Source of the DNA: JBFHRE01 sp041746105
GTDB lineage: Bacteria; Actinomycetota; Acidimicrobiia; Spongiisociales; ZC4RG35
Reading direction: 5' to 3'
DNA: 64,000 bases
NCBI GenBank assembly: GCA_041746105.1
Contig: JBGTHP010000021.1
Location: forward strand, 1-64,000
Of the stretch, positions 51,365 through 61,129 are shown piece by piece (position 1 is the first letter of the stretch; every line of letters starts with the position of its first letter). Below the pieces are notes generated by a model. The model worked only from the letters and a program-made list of their open reading frames with translations, made no database searches and was not told the origin of the DNA. The position numbers and the translations under genes were made by a program.

Positions 51365-51835
51365 TCAGCAGCAGCGAAACGGCATGAAGACCTCGGTGCG
51401 CCAGTTGGCGGGGTCTGGCTCGACGCTCGGGTCGGATTGGTATATCTCCCAGGCCTTATCGGCCGGTTCCATGTCGCGTTCTGCGATCCACGCCATCAAT
51501 TCTTGGTAGGCGTTGGTCAATTTCTCGTAGGGCCCGGTGTGCCAGGTGTGCGCCACTTGACCGCCCGGCAGCGTGGAAGCCACCACCTCGCCCTCACCGG
51601 GTATTGCCTCGTCAACGGCGAACCCGGCTTCGATGTCGAAACGTCCTGGTTCGCCATCAACCGGCACGTAGCTGGCAAATGGGGGCCCGGTCATTTTTGC
51701 GCCGGTCGCGCCGATGACGCCGGCCACTTTCCCGTAAGCGGTCGAGAACCACGGCGGCATTTCTTGGATGAACAATCGGTTGCGCATCACCAATGTCGGC
51801 TGATCTTCCAGCTGGATCTCGTCGATGTGGTACAT
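51365..51835 (-). CDS. GyrI-like/AraC effector-binding-domain protein
   Basis: 156 residues matching the SOUL/GyrI-like fold: two beta-alpha-beta-beta units, with DQPTLVMRNRLFIQEM at the start, PPFASYVPVDGEPGRFDIEAG in the middle and TLPGGQVAHTWHTGPYEKL. A last helix (AYQELMAWIAERDM) precedes SDPSVEPDPANWRTEVFMPF. Stand-alone members bind small hydrophobic compounds; some hydrolyse them. The ligand is unknown. Confidence 0.8.
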   Translation of the reverse strand: MYHIDEIQLEDQPTLVMRNRLFIQEMPPWFSTAYGKVAGVIGATGAKMTGPPFASYVPVDGEPGRFDIEAGFAVDEAIPGEGEVVASTLPGGQVAHTWHTGPYEKLTNAYQELMAWIAERDMEPADKAWEIYQSDPSVEPDPANWRTEVFMPFRCC

Positions 51836-51992
51836 CCCTATTCCTTCCGGTCGACCCTTCGAGTGTCTTGTGCGGTCCCAACGTTGTCAAGGGTTGAAAG
51901 TCCCTACTGGGTGTCGAAACCCTCAGATCCCGATCGTCGTAAGGTCATAGGGTTCGAGGAGCACCTCGGGCGACGAGATAGGAGGCCAGACA

Positions 51993-52363
51993 TGGCAGAG
52001 CACAAGATTGTGCACTGGGAGCTGATGGGACCGGACGGAGTCGCGCTGAGCGCGTTCTATCACGACCTATTCGGTTGGAAGAGCGAGGAAGTTCCCGGAT
52101 TCGGCGGCTATCACATGGTGGCGGCGGACGACACCGGCGTCGCAGGCGCCGTTGGCACCGGCAACGAAAACATGCCGAATTACCTGACGATGTACGTCGA
52201 GGTCGATTCGATAGATGAGCACCTCGCCAAGGTCGAAAAGGGCGGGGGCAAGACAGTGGTACCGCGTACCGTTGTTCCGGGCATGGTCGTCTTCGGCTTG
52301 TTCCACGATCCCGCCGGAAACCTGATGGGTGTCGTTGAAGCCGTCGTTCCGCCGGCCGAATAG
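51993..52363 (+). CDS. VOC family protein
   Basis: 123 residues: IVHWELMGPDGVALSAFYHD with LFGWKSEEVPGFGGYHMV form the first module, and NYLTMYVEVDSIDEHLAKVE with GLFHDPAGNLMGVVE the second. AGGAGG lies six bases before ATG 51993. It is related to the many VOC proteins of unknown ligand; it is not closely like the one at 11025. Confidence 0.85.
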
Positions 52364-52475
52364 GCGTTGAACCGGGCCGGGTCTCCGATGCCAATCGGGG
52401 ATCCGGCTCCCGGCCAGGGCATCTTCCGGCGCCTACCAGCGGCAAGCCAAACCCCTCCGTGCCACGATATGTGTC

Positions 52476-54914
52476 ATGAAGAGTTCTGCGCGAGTTGTTG
52501 TCATCGGTGGCGGGGTGGTTGGGGCGTCGGTGCTGTATCACCTGACGAAAAACGGTTGGACCGATGTGGTCCTCGCCGAACGCAAGGAGTTGTCTGCCGG
52601 CTCGACCTGGCATTCGGCGGGGGGGATGCACACGCTCAACGGCGACCCGAACGTCGCCCAGTTGCAGCAGTACACGGTGAAGCTCTACCGCGAAATCGAG
52701 GCGCAGTCGGGTCAGGATTGTTCGATCCACCTGCCAGGCGGGATCACTCTGGCCAGTGACAATCAGCGGATGGACTGGCTCAAGATGGCAGAAGCCCGCG
52801 GCCGTTATCTCGGCATGGAGCTGTCGATGATCTCTGTCGCCGAGGCGAAGACGCTTTTCCCTCTGCTCGACGAGACATATTTCGTCGGTGCGATGTGGGA
52901 TCCGATAGAAGGCCATGTCGACCCTTCCGGTGTGACCAACGCCTACGCCATTTGTGCGCGCCAGGCGGGTGCCGAGATCTACCGCCAGACCTGGGTTAGC
53001 GGCCTGGAACAGCGCGCCGACTCCACCTGGACCGTGATTACCGACAAGGGCGAGATCCACGCAGAGCATGTGGTCAATGCCGGCGGGCTGTGGGCGCGTG
53101 AGGTCGGCCGGATGGTCGGGCTGGAACTGCCGGTCCTTGCGATGCAGCATCACTATCTGGTGACCGAAGAGATGGAAGAGGTCACCTCCCACATGGCGGC
53201 CACCAACCGCGAGATGCCGATGGCGATGGACTTTGCCGGTGAGATCTATATCCGCCAGGAAGGCAATGGGATGCTGATGGGCACCTACGAACAAGACTCA
53301 CGCCCATGGTCTCCGCACGAGGCGCCCTGGAGTTTCGACCAGGAGTTGTTGCCCCCGGACCTTGACAGGATCTCGCCAGAACTCGAAGTTGCATTCAGAC
53401 ACTTTCCGGCAATGGCCACCGCCGGGATCAAGTCGGTCGTGAACGGTCCCTTCACATTCGCTCCCGACGGCAACCCGCTGGTCGGACCGATTCGTGGTTT
53501 GCGCAACTTCTGGAGCGCATGTGCGGTGATGGCCGGCCTCTCACAAGGGGGCGGCGTGGGTCTCGCCCTTGCCAACTGGATGACCGAGGGTGACCCCGGA
53601 TTCGACATCTGGGGAATGGATGTCGCTCGGTTTGGTGACTATGCCGGTCTCGCCTACACCAACGCCAAGGTGCAGGAGAACTACCGCCGCCGGTTCCGGA
53701 TCACATTCCCCAATGAAGAGTTGCCGGCCGCCCGTCCGCTGCACACGACCCCGATCTTTGACCGGCTCACCGAGCACAACGCGGTCTGGGGAGTGGGGTT
53801 CGGTCTGGAGCACCCGCTTTGGTTCCAGCGCCCTGGCCTCGAGCCGGTCGAGCAGGTCACCTTTCGTCGTTCGAACGCGTTCGAGGTGGTTGCCGAGGAG
53901 TGTGAGGCAGTTCGGGATCGTGTCGGCCTCACGGAGGCCTCCAACTTCGCCAAGTACCGGGTTCGGGGTCCCGGGACCGGAGACTGGCTCCAGGGTCTGT
54001 TCACCAATCGCCTCCCGGCGCTCGGTCGCATCGTGCTCACGGCCATGCTCAACCCCGGCGGCAAGATCGTCGGTGAGTTTTCGGTTGCTCGCGTGGGCGG
54101 GGACGACTTCTTCCTGTTCGGTTCCCAGGCCGCCGAGGTCCATCACCCCCGCTGGTTCCTCGATCACCTCCCGCCGGACAGTCCGATTCGGTTCGAGACT
54201 TTGGGATTGTCGATGGTGGGACTGTCGGTCGCCGGTCCCAAAGCCCGCGACGTACTTCAGTCGCTGACGCTCACCTCTCTCGCCAACGAGGACTTTCGTT
54301 TCATGGACTTCCGCAAGGTCGACGTGGGGATGGTTCCTTGTTGGCTGGGACGGATGACCTACACCGGCGATCTCGGCTATGAGATCTGGATGGCGCCCGA
54401 ATATCAGCGCGGGTTGTTCGACTTGTTGTGGTCGGCGGGCCGGCCCTATGGGATGAAACTGTTTGGGTTTCGAGCGCTCATGGCGATGCGGATGGAAAAG
54501 ATGTTCGGAACCTGGTTTCGCGAATACCGACCGATCTACACCCCGCTCGAGGCGGGGATGGACCGTTACCTGCGTTTTGACCACGACTTCATCGGGCGCG
54601 CCGCAGTGGAGGCCGAGAGGGAGCGCGGCCCCCAACGGAGGATGGTGTACCTGGCCGTTGACCCCGATCCCGACGAACCTGCCGACGTCATCGGCGACGA
54701 GCCGATCTGGCACGAAGAAAAGGTTGTGGGCTGGGTCACGTCAGGTGCCTACGCGCATTACAGCAAGGTATCGCTCGCCCTCGGATATGTCCCGGCAGCC
54801 CTGGCAACCCCCGGTACCGATGGTTTCGAGGTCGAGATCATCGGCCACCGCCGCCCCGCGAGGCTGTTGGCCGAACCGGTTCTCGACCCGAAAGGCGAGC
54901 GAATGCGTGGGTGA
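52476..54914 (+). CDS. FAD-dependent dimethylglycine/sarcosine-dehydrogenase-like protein
   Basis: An 812-residue two-domain oxidoreductase. The N-terminal DAO domain (1-400) has VVVIGGGVVGASVLYHL and SAGSTWHSAGGMHTLNGDP, where His is the likely covalent FAD site of the family. The C-terminal half is a GcvT-like folate-binding domain (SNAFEVVAEECEAVRDRVGL, then YTGDLGYEIWMAPEYQRGL and YRPIYTPLEAGMDRYLRFD). Such enzymes demethylate dimethylglycine, sarcosine or related amines and pass the one-carbon unit to tetrahydrofolate. No glycine riboswitch is seen upstream. Confidence 0.88.
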   Translation: MKSSARVVVIGGGVVGASVLYHLTKNGWTDVVLAERKELSAGSTWHSAGGMHTLNGDPNVAQLQQYTVKLYREIEAQSGQDCSIHLPGGITLASDNQRMDWLKMAEARGRYLGMELSMISVAEAKTLFPLLDETYFVGAMWDPIEGHVDPSGVTNAYAICARQAGAEIYRQTWVSGLEQRADSTWTVITDKGEIHAEHVVNAGGLWAREVGRMVGLELPVLAMQHHYLVTEEMEEVTSHMAATNREMPMAMDFAGEIYIRQEGNGMLMGTYEQDSRPWSPHEAPWSFDQELLPPDLDRISPELEVAFRHFPAMATAGIKSVVNGPFTFAPDGNPLVGPIRGLRNFWSACAVMAGLSQGGGVGLALANWMTEGDPGFDIWGMDVARFGDYAGLAYTNAKVQENYRRRFRITFPNEELPAARPLHTTPIFDRLTEHNAVWGVGFGLEHPLWFQRPGLEPVEQVTFRRSNAFEVVAEECEAVRDRVGLTEASNFAKYRVRGPGTGDWLQGLFTNRLPALGRIVLTAMLNPGGKIVGEFSVARVGGDDFFLFGSQAAEVHHPRWFLDHLPPDSPIRFETLGLSMVGLSVAGPKARDVLQSLTLTSLANEDFRFMDFRKVDVGMVPCWLGRMTYTGDLGYEIWMAPEYQRGLFDLLWSAGRPYGMKLFGFRALMAMRMEKMFGTWFREYRPIYTPLEAGMDRYLRFDHDFIGRAAVEAERERGPQRRMVYLAVDPDPDEPADVIGDEPIWHEEKVVGWVTSGAYAHYSKVSLALGYVPAALATPGTDGFEVEIIGHRRPARLLAEPVLDPKGERMRG

Positions 54915-55017
54915 GGACCGCCTGCTCCCAACGAGCGAAACGCGTCATGTGTGCGCAGAGGGCGTGGGTTTGCGGTCGGCCACGATTCAACTGCGAGAGC
55001 CCAGACCCTGATCGAGA

Positions 55018-56109
55018 TCAGGTCAAAGCGAGCCGGTAGAAACGCCAGAGGTCGTTCTGGATCGGAAGTACTTCGACTCCAGCGAAGCCGGCCTGTCGGG
55101 CGTACTCCGCCAAGGTTGCCGGCCGTAACACCGTCCCGGTGCCGACCGACCCTTCGTGTGACATCGCGTCGGGCAGACAGACGAACATCGAAAAGCCATA
55201 CATCAATCGCTCTATTTCGTCGGTCCTGTCGCCGAACCGCTCACCCACCGCCTCGTCCATGATCACCACGTGTCCGTCCGCCTTCGCCAGCGAACGCATC
55301 GTGGCGAGGACTGCGACGGGATGAGGGAGGTCGTGGATGCATTCGAACGCGGTAACGAGGTCGAATTGGGCTTCCTCGCCGACGGTGGCGGCATCCACCG
55401 CGTGGAAACGAACACGGTCGGAGACTCCGGCCTTGGCCGCATGGTTTCGGGCCGCGTCGATGGAAGGCTGGTCGATGTCGAATCCGTCGACGGTCACGTT
55501 CGCGTAGGCGTGGGCCATGGCGATCGACGACCAACCCTCTCCACACCCGACGTCGGCGACTCGGGCACCGGCACCGAGGCGCTGGTGAATGTCGGGTACC
55601 GATGGAAACCATGTCGAGCCGAGGTGTTTCATGAACCATGGTCGATTCATCTCGGCCTGGCCGCTCCGCATATCGGGACCGAACTGCGACCAGGACACAC
55701 CCCCGCCGCTGCGATATGCCTCGAGTAGAGCTGGAAGCTGGATGCCGCCGGCCACGAGTAGCCGGATGAACGGCGCCAGATAGGCAAGAGAGTCGGGGTC
55801 GGTCAGAACTTCGCGTTGGGCGGCGCCGATCATGTAGTGGCGCCGGTCTGGCCCCAGGAGGGGGTCGTCGACGGTGAGGATTCCGGCGGTCACCTGCTGT
55901 TCGAGCCACTCGTGGGCGTAGCGGGCATGCATGCCGGTTGTGGAAGCGAGCTCGTCCCGTGTCATCGGGCCGTTGTCGCCAAGAGCCCGGTAGAGGCCGA
56001 GTTTGTCCCCGACGAACATGCTCCACGTGTCGATGGCCCCGAGCGCGGCTCCAAAAATGCGCTCAGCAAACTGGTCGGTGTCAATCTGCGGAAGCTGAGT
56101 GCTGGTCAA
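55018..56109 (-). CDS. class I SAM-dependent methyltransferase with winged-helix start
   Basis: 363 residues. The first 120 form an N-terminal helical/winged-helix part (IDTWSMFVGDKLGLYRAL, then TRDELASTTGMHARYAHEWL), as in small-molecule O-methyltransferases. The Rossmann part has ARVADVGCGEGWSSIAMAHA for SAM and FDLVTAFECIHDLPHP. The substrate is unknown. TTG 56109 with GGAGA upstream is the start. Confidence 0.85.
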   Translation of the reverse strand: MTSTQLPQIDTDQFAERIFGAALGAIDTWSMFVGDKLGLYRALGDNGPMTRDELASTTGMHARYAHEWLEQQVTAGILTVDDPLLGPDRRHYMIGAAQREVLTDPDSLAYLAPFIRLLVAGGIQLPALLEAYRSGGGVSWSQFGPDMRSGQAEMNRPWFMKHLGSTWFPSVPDIHQRLGAGARVADVGCGEGWSSIAMAHAYANVTVDGFDIDQPSIDAARNHAAKAGVSDRVRFHAVDAATVGEEAQFDLVTAFECIHDLPHPVAVLATMRSLAKADGHVVIMDEAVGERFGDRTDEIERLMYGFSMFVCLPDAMSHEGSVGTGTVLRPATLAEYARQAGFAGVEVLPIQNDLWRFYRLALT

Positions 56110-56345
56110 GGGGATCTCCTTGGCTATTTTGGGAAGGAGAGGCCATCGGCTGGACTACCTTCGGACGGTTTCTCGGTTGAGCAGGTCGCTGAATCTAGTT
56201 GTCAGATCGGTAGCGCAACGGCCGGCCGGGTCGGTGTCTCCTGCCCCGTACCGGTGGGGCCCGTCGCGCCGAAACGTGTCCCGAAAGCTGCACCTTGTCC
56301 TTGGGGACTGGGGCCCAGGCGTCGCGTGATTTCGGTCCCCGGCGG

Positions 56346-57104
56346 CTACCCCACGATTGTTGGGTCGGGGACCTTGGAGCGGACGGCGAACTGATAAGCG
56401 TGCCAGGCGAGCGCCGGGTCCGCGATCTCGGTGGCGGCGCGTCGAGCGGCGTCATCGGAGATGGGTGAGGGCCGCGTTGCCTTCAAGTGCACCTCTGCCA
56501 CTCGCTCCATCATCAGGAACCATCCGAGCGCCTCATCGACCGAGCGCCCCACGGTGAGGAGACCATGGTTGCGGAGGATGATCGCCTTCATCTCCCCGAG
56601 GGATGCGGCTATCCGTTTTCCGCCGTCCGCGCTCATCACCTGCACCTCCTCGTCGTCGAAGAGGGCATGGTCCTCGAAGAAAGCGGTCGCCTCCTGGCAC
56701 ATCATTTCGAACAGTTCGGCGTTCGCTGCCCAAGGGGTGCCATAGGGGGTGTGGGTGTGCGCGACCGCCACTACTTCCGGCCGGGCATCGTGGATCGGGG
56801 AGTGGATGTAGTAGGCGGTGAGGTTGATGTCCCCCTCTCCTTCGACCACCTTCCCACCAGGTCCGACGAGTACCAGGTCGTTCACCGTCGCTTCCGCGAA
56901 CGGCACGCCCCAGCGGAGCAGCCAGAAATGATCTGTGTGCTCTGGGTCGCGGGCCGTGATGTGGCCATCGCCGAGGATGCCCCACCCCAATTCCCCGAAC
57001 ACCCGATAGGCAAGTGCACATCGACGTTGTCGGTGGAGTCGCTCCGCCTCAGGATCGGCGAATTGCGGTTCTTGGTCAGCACTGCGGAGAAGGGGATAGG
57101 CCAT
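56346..57104 (-). CDS. class II aldolase/adducin family protein
   Basis: 252 residues with the zinc ligands of the family: His116 and His118 in VVAVAHTHTPYGTPWA and His180 in IILRNHGLLTVG; INLTAYYIHSPIHDARPE precedes them. The HISARDP motif of the family appears as GDGHITARDPEHTDHF. It resembles the fungal/bacterial proteins of unknown substrate and not the sugar-phosphate aldolases proper. ATG 57104 is preferred to 57161, because the longer form would reach into the operator region. Confidence 0.82.
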   Translation of the reverse strand: MAYPLLRSADQEPQFADPEAERLHRQRRCALAYRVFGELGWGILGDGHITARDPEHTDHFWLLRWGVPFAEATVNDLVLVGPGGKVVEGEGDINLTAYYIHSPIHDARPEVVAVAHTHTPYGTPWAANAELFEMMCQEATAFFEDHALFDDEEVQVMSADGGKRIAASLGEMKAIILRNHGLLTVGRSVDEALGWFLMMERVAEVHLKATRPSPISDDAARRAATEIADPALAWHAYQFAVRSKVPDPTIVG

Positions 57105-57141
57105 ATTCTCAAGGCTACAGATCACGGGCGCGAGGAACCGC

Positions 57142-57195
57142 TTGACATCTGGAATTAACATCGGTACGTTATCGGTGTTCAGTTAACGGTGTTAA
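57142..57195 (+). promoter_or_regulatory. MMPL-tetR promoter with overlapping operator repeats
   Basis: TTGACA (57142-57147) and TACGTT (57165-57170), 17 bases apart, form a promoter for the MMPL gene (ATG 57212). Two adjacent 14-base direct repeats GTTATCGGTGTTCA (57168-57181) and GTTAACGGTGTTAA (57182-57195) lie over and just after the -10. TTAACATCG (57155-57163) is an inverted copy of their core. This is the expected place for the TetR protein encoded at 59422 to bind. Confidence 0.6.
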
Positions 57196-57211
57196 GACGA
57201 GGAGTAGACCG

Positions 57212-59425
57212 ATGGAAACCGTGTCCCGATTTGTGATCCGCCACCGCAAGTGGGTGCTCGTGCTGGCATTGGCGGGGATCGCCATCTCCGGAGTGATCGG
57301 AGGCGGAGTTGCCTCGTCTCTGTCCAATGGAGGGTTCTCCGACCCCGACGCCGAGTCGGTGAAGGCGGCCGCGGTCCTGGCCGACCAGTTTGGTGTGGCT
57401 CCACCGGATGTGATCATGATCGCCACGGTCCCCAACGGTTCCGTCGATGACCCTGCGCCCGCCCAGGCCGGTCTCGAATTGGTCCAACTGCTCTCGACAG
57501 AGGGAGACGTTCGATCAGTCGCTTCCTATTGGACGCTAGGCAATCCGCCTGGCCTCAAAAGCGACTCGAGTCGGTCGGCCCTGATCTTCATGTCGCTCGA
57601 AGGCGAGCAAGGCGCCGTGTTGGAGCGCTCGGCGGAGCTGGCAGACAAGCACCGCAACTCGAACGGACCTTTCGAGATCTCGGTTGGCGGGAGCGGCCCG
57701 CTGTTCTCTGAGGTACAGGAAACCATCGAGGCCGATCTGGTCCGTTCTGAAACCATCGCTTTTCCGATCACCTTCATCCTCCTCGTGATCATCTTCGGCA
57801 GCCTGGTGGCGGGCGTGTTGCCTCTCGGAGTCGGCGTGTTCTCGATCTTCGGGACCTTCCTCGTTCTCGAGTTGTTGAGCCGGGTCACCGAGGTGTCGAT
57901 CTTCGCCCTCAACCTGACCACCGCCCTGGGGTTGGGTCTGGCAATCGACTATGCCCTCTTCGTTGTGTCCCGCTTCCGCGAGGAACTGGCCGCCGGCTTC
58001 GACTCCGAGACTGCCGCCCTCCGCACCATGCGGACCGCCGGCCGGACCGTGGTCTTCTCTGCGGGAACGGTGGCGGTGTCGCTTGCGGCGATGCTCGTGT
58101 TCCCGCTCGCTTTCCTTCGGTCGTTCGGATACGCCGGAATCGCGGTGGTGGCGCTGGCCGGGATCGGCGCCTCGATCGTGCTGCCGGCGCTGCTGGCGGT
58201 CCTCGGTCATCGCATCGAAAAACTGAGAGTGCGCAAGGTGAAGGTCACGCCAGAGGGCAGTGGCGTTTGGCATCGAATCGCGATGACGGTGATGCGACGT
58301 CCGATACCCATCGCCACCGGTGTGATTCTGCTCCTGGTCGTGCTCGGGTCACCTTTCCTGGGTGTTCGGCTCGGCACCAGCGACGACCGAGTCCTCGCCC
58401 CAGGGTCGGAAGCGAGGGATGCGGGCGATCTGCTCCGTTCCGAGTTCACCGGATTCGAGGCGGCGTCGATCGATGTTGTTGTCGGCAGTGGTGCAATCGA
58501 GCAGGGGGCTGCGCTTGCCACCACCATTTCAACCCTCGACTCGGTGTCGCGGGTCGATGGTCCGTCCGGCTCGTATGTGGGCGGCACTTTGGTGTTGCCG
58601 CCGGGACCGGCCTCGGCTCGGTTCTCGGCGGGGGAGGGCTTCTACTTGTCGGTTGTGCCATCGGTCGACCCTGCTTCCGAACTCGCCGAGGAGCTTGTTC
58701 GTGATATCCGGGCAATCGATGCGCCGGTGGAGAAGGTGGTGGCGGGTCAGATCGCCGACCTCGTGGACACGAAGGCCTCGTTGTTCGGCGCCTTGCCGTG
58801 GGCGCTCGGGATCATCGCCACGGTCACTTTCGTGTTGCTCTTCCTGATGTTCGGCTCGGTGTTGGTTCCGGCGAAGGCAGTTGTCCTCAACCTGCTGTCG
58901 TTGTCCGCCACATTTGGGGCCCTGGTTTTTGTCTTCCAGGACGGGAACTTCTCCGAATTGCTCGGTTTCACACCGACCGGCTCGCTCGATCTGACGATGC
59001 CGATCCTCATGTTTTGCATCGCCTTCGGGCTGTCGATGGACTACGAGGTGTTCTTGCTGTCCCGAATCAAGGAGGAGCATGATGCCGGCGCCGACAACAC
59101 CACCGCGGTGGCGCTCGGTCTGGAGCGCACCGGCCGCATCGTCACCGCCGCCGCCGTCCTGATCGCAGTTGTCTTCATCGCCTTTGCCACCTCGGGGGTG
59201 ACGATGATCAAGATGTTCGGCGTCGGGATGACGCTGGCGGTTCTGGTCGATGCCTTCCTGATCAGGGCGACATTGGTACCGGCGTTCATGCGGCTAGCCG
59301 GCGACGCAAACTGGTGGGCGCCGCGCTGGTTGCGACCGATCTACGAGCGCTTCGGGATTTCCGAAGCGGTTCAGCTCGAAAGCATCCCCTCTAATCTGGA
59401 CCAGGAGGCAACCCCCGTTTCATGA
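57212..59425 (+). CDS. MMPL-family RND transporter
   Basis: A 737-residue membrane protein with twelve predicted helices in two halves. Each half begins with one helix (WVLVLALAGIAISGVIGGGV, and about residue 365) and an exported domain of about 130 residues, then five helices. Typical segments are ALGLGLAIDYALFVVSRFRE and CIAFGLSMDYEVFLLSRIKE, with the proton-relay Asp and Tyr pair in each. It exports lipids, antibiotics or other hydrophobic compounds. RBS GAGGAG; the stop overlaps the tetR start (ATGA). Confidence 0.92.
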   Translation: METVSRFVIRHRKWVLVLALAGIAISGVIGGGVASSLSNGGFSDPDAESVKAAAVLADQFGVAPPDVIMIATVPNGSVDDPAPAQAGLELVQLLSTEGDVRSVASYWTLGNPPGLKSDSSRSALIFMSLEGEQGAVLERSAELADKHRNSNGPFEISVGGSGPLFSEVQETIEADLVRSETIAFPITFILLVIIFGSLVAGVLPLGVGVFSIFGTFLVLELLSRVTEVSIFALNLTTALGLGLAIDYALFVVSRFREELAAGFDSETAALRTMRTAGRTVVFSAGTVAVSLAAMLVFPLAFLRSFGYAGIAVVALAGIGASIVLPALLAVLGHRIEKLRVRKVKVTPEGSGVWHRIAMTVMRRPIPIATGVILLLVVLGSPFLGVRLGTSDDRVLAPGSEARDAGDLLRSEFTGFEAASIDVVVGSGAIEQGAALATTISTLDSVSRVDGPSGSYVGGTLVLPPGPASARFSAGEGFYLSVVPSVDPASELAEELVRDIRAIDAPVEKVVAGQIADLVDTKASLFGALPWALGIIATVTFVLLFLMFGSVLVPAKAVVLNLLSLSATFGALVFVFQDGNFSELLGFTPTGSLDLTMPILMFCIAFGLSMDYEVFLLSRIKEEHDAGADNTTAVALGLERTGRIVTAAAVLIAVVFIAFATSGVTMIKMFGVGMTLAVLVDAFLIRATLVPAFMRLAGDANWWAPRWLRPIYERFGISEAVQLESIPSNLDQEATPVS

Positions 59426-60090
59426 CCAGCAAAAACCGATCCGATACGGTCGCTCGCCCCACCGGCGAGCGACGGCGCGCCCGACGAGGCGATGGAGAGT
59501 TGCTTCGCGAAGAGATCCTCCACGCTGCGGAACAACTTCTGGTGGCCGAAGGCGACAAGGATGCGGTGACGGTCAGGGCCGTCGCCAAAGCGGTCGGAGT
59601 GAGCGCCCCCAGTATCTATCTCCATTTCGCCGACAAAGACGAGTTGTTCTATTTCACTTGTCGCAGGGTCTTCGAGCAATTCAACGCTCGCCTGGTGGAA
59701 GCGCTTGCCGCAGAAGGGACGGTTGTCGACCGAATGATGAGGGCGGGGCGAGCCTACGTGTCATTCGGGTTGGAGCACCAGGGTCAATACGAGACTTTGT
59801 TCGGTTCGAAGTCTCAGGACACCATTCCTGTCGAGCACGTTGCCTCAGACCCGGGAGTTCACGCCTTCAGCCTTTTGGTCGCTCTGATCCAGGCCGGAGT
59901 CGACGAGGGCGAACTTCGTGATGATCTCGATGTTCAGTCAGCGGCGATCGCGGTGTGGTCTGCAGTCCACGGGACGGTCAACATCCTGCTCACCAAACGC
60001 GGGATGGAAGACATCTTCAACATCCCCTCCAACGAGGTTGTGATCGAAGCCACTCTCGAGGTGATCCTCAACGGGTTGCGCAAGAAATAG
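59422..60090 (+). CDS. TetR-family transcriptional regulator
   Basis: 222 residues. The DNA-binding domain covers about residues 25-75: ILHAAEQLLVAEGDKDAVTV and AVAKAVGVSAPSIYLHFADK followed by DELFYFTC. The ligand domain resembles the TetR_C_33 type (VEALAAEGTVVDRMMRAGRA). It probably represses the MMPL gene and itself through the repeats at 57168-57195, and may be released by the compound exported. Confidence 0.92.
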   Translation: MTSKNRSDTVARPTGERRRARRGDGELLREEILHAAEQLLVAEGDKDAVTVRAVAKAVGVSAPSIYLHFADKDELFYFTCRRVFEQFNARLVEALAAEGTVVDRMMRAGRAYVSFGLEHQGQYETLFGSKSQDTIPVEHVASDPGVHAFSLLVALIQAGVDEGELRDDLDVQSAAIAVWSAVHGTVNILLTKRGMEDIFNIPSNEVVIEATLEVILNGLRKK

Positions 60091-60102
60091 GTCTTCGTCG
60101 AG

Positions 60103-61023
60103 TCAGGCGGCGCGGCGGTAGGCGCCGGGACGGACCCCCATCAGGCGGTGGAAGGCATTGCTGAACGCGGTTTCGCTGGTGTATCCGACGAGGCGGGCGG
60201 TGGTGCCCACCGAGTGCCCACTGACACGTAGGTGACGGGTCGCAACGTGGACCCGCCATTTCGTCAGGTAGTCGGCGGGAGTCTCACCCACTAGTTCTTT
60301 GAAGCGGGAGAAAAACAGCGAGCGGGACATCCCGGCGGAAGTCGCAAGGTCGCTTGCAGTCCAGTTGCGTTCGGGGCTGCGATGGATGTGGCCGAGGGCG
60401 GTCGCGATGCCGGGATCCTTCAATCCACCGAGCCAACCGCCTTCGCCCGCCTCGAGATTCTTGACGTAGTCGCGCAGCATGTAAATGACCAGAACGTCGG
60501 TGAGACGGGCGACCACCGTCTCGGTCCCTGGGTCGGGACGGTCGACCTCGTCGGCGATCATCCTGATCAGCGTTTCGATCACACTCGACAAAATTCCGTC
60601 GCTGTCCTCGACATGGATGAGTCGCGGAAGCATGGCAAACACCGGGTGGACCTGTCCTTGGTCGAACCCCACGGTGCCACAGATGAGAGACGTGGAAACA
60701 CCGTCACCCGCGACCACGAGGTGGCCCATCCCGCGCTCGTCGGTAGTTGTCAATTGGGCGATCGGCAGCGTCGAAGTGTTGGGGGAACTGGTCATGAGGT
60801 GGTTGTCACCGAATGGCATGAAGGCGATGTCCCCGGGACTCAACTCGATGGTTTCTGCACTTCCGGCGAGTCGGACCCAGGCCCGGCCGCGCACAACTGC
60901 GTGAAAGACGCCGGTGCCCATCCTGCCGGATTCGACCCCCCACGGCGCCGAAAGTGCCGCGCGCGAGAACACCGAACCCTTCATTCGGACCGATTCGAGG
61001 ATCTCGGTTAGTGCATCTGGCAT
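60103..61023 (-). CDS. AraC-family transcriptional regulator
   Basis: 306 residues: an N-terminal cupin-like domain of the AraC_binding_6 type (GVFHAVVRGRAWVRLAGSAE, IELSPGDIAFMPFGDNH), a middle helix region, and a C-terminal pair of helix-turn-helix units with WTASDLATSAGMSRSLFFSR, FKELVGETPADYLTKWRVH and VGYTSETAFSNAFHRLMGV. Targets unknown. Convergent with tetR. Confidence 0.9.
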   Translation of the reverse strand: MPDALTEILESVRMKGSVFSRAALSAPWGVESGRMGTGVFHAVVRGRAWVRLAGSAETIELSPGDIAFMPFGDNHLMTSSPNTSTLPIAQLTTTDERGMGHLVVAGDGVSTSLICGTVGFDQGQVHPVFAMLPRLIHVEDSDGILSSVIETLIRMIADEVDRPDPGTETVVARLTDVLVIYMLRDYVKNLEAGEGGWLGGLKDPGIATALGHIHRSPERNWTASDLATSAGMSRSLFFSRFKELVGETPADYLTKWRVHVATRHLRVSGHSVGTTARLVGYTSETAFSNAFHRLMGVRPGAYRRAA

Positions 61024-61129
61024 CTGAATTGGACTCTGAAGTATGAAATACGGACTATGAGCGCTTCACGCGTCCACAACCACACAGTACGTTGGTGAGT
61101 GGGTCCTAGTCAATGCCCAGGAGGCAAAA

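Noticed and set aside
52364..52475. Glycine riboswitch before the DMGDH-like gene
   Set aside because: Neither of the conserved aptamer cores is visible in this short spacer.
51945..53294. 449-codon minus-strand open frame
   Set aside because: Antisense to the VOC and DMGDH-like genes, which have clear domains on the plus strand.
53541..54713. 390-codon minus-strand open frame
   Set aside because: Antisense to the GcvT-like half of the DMGDH-like gene; no domain.
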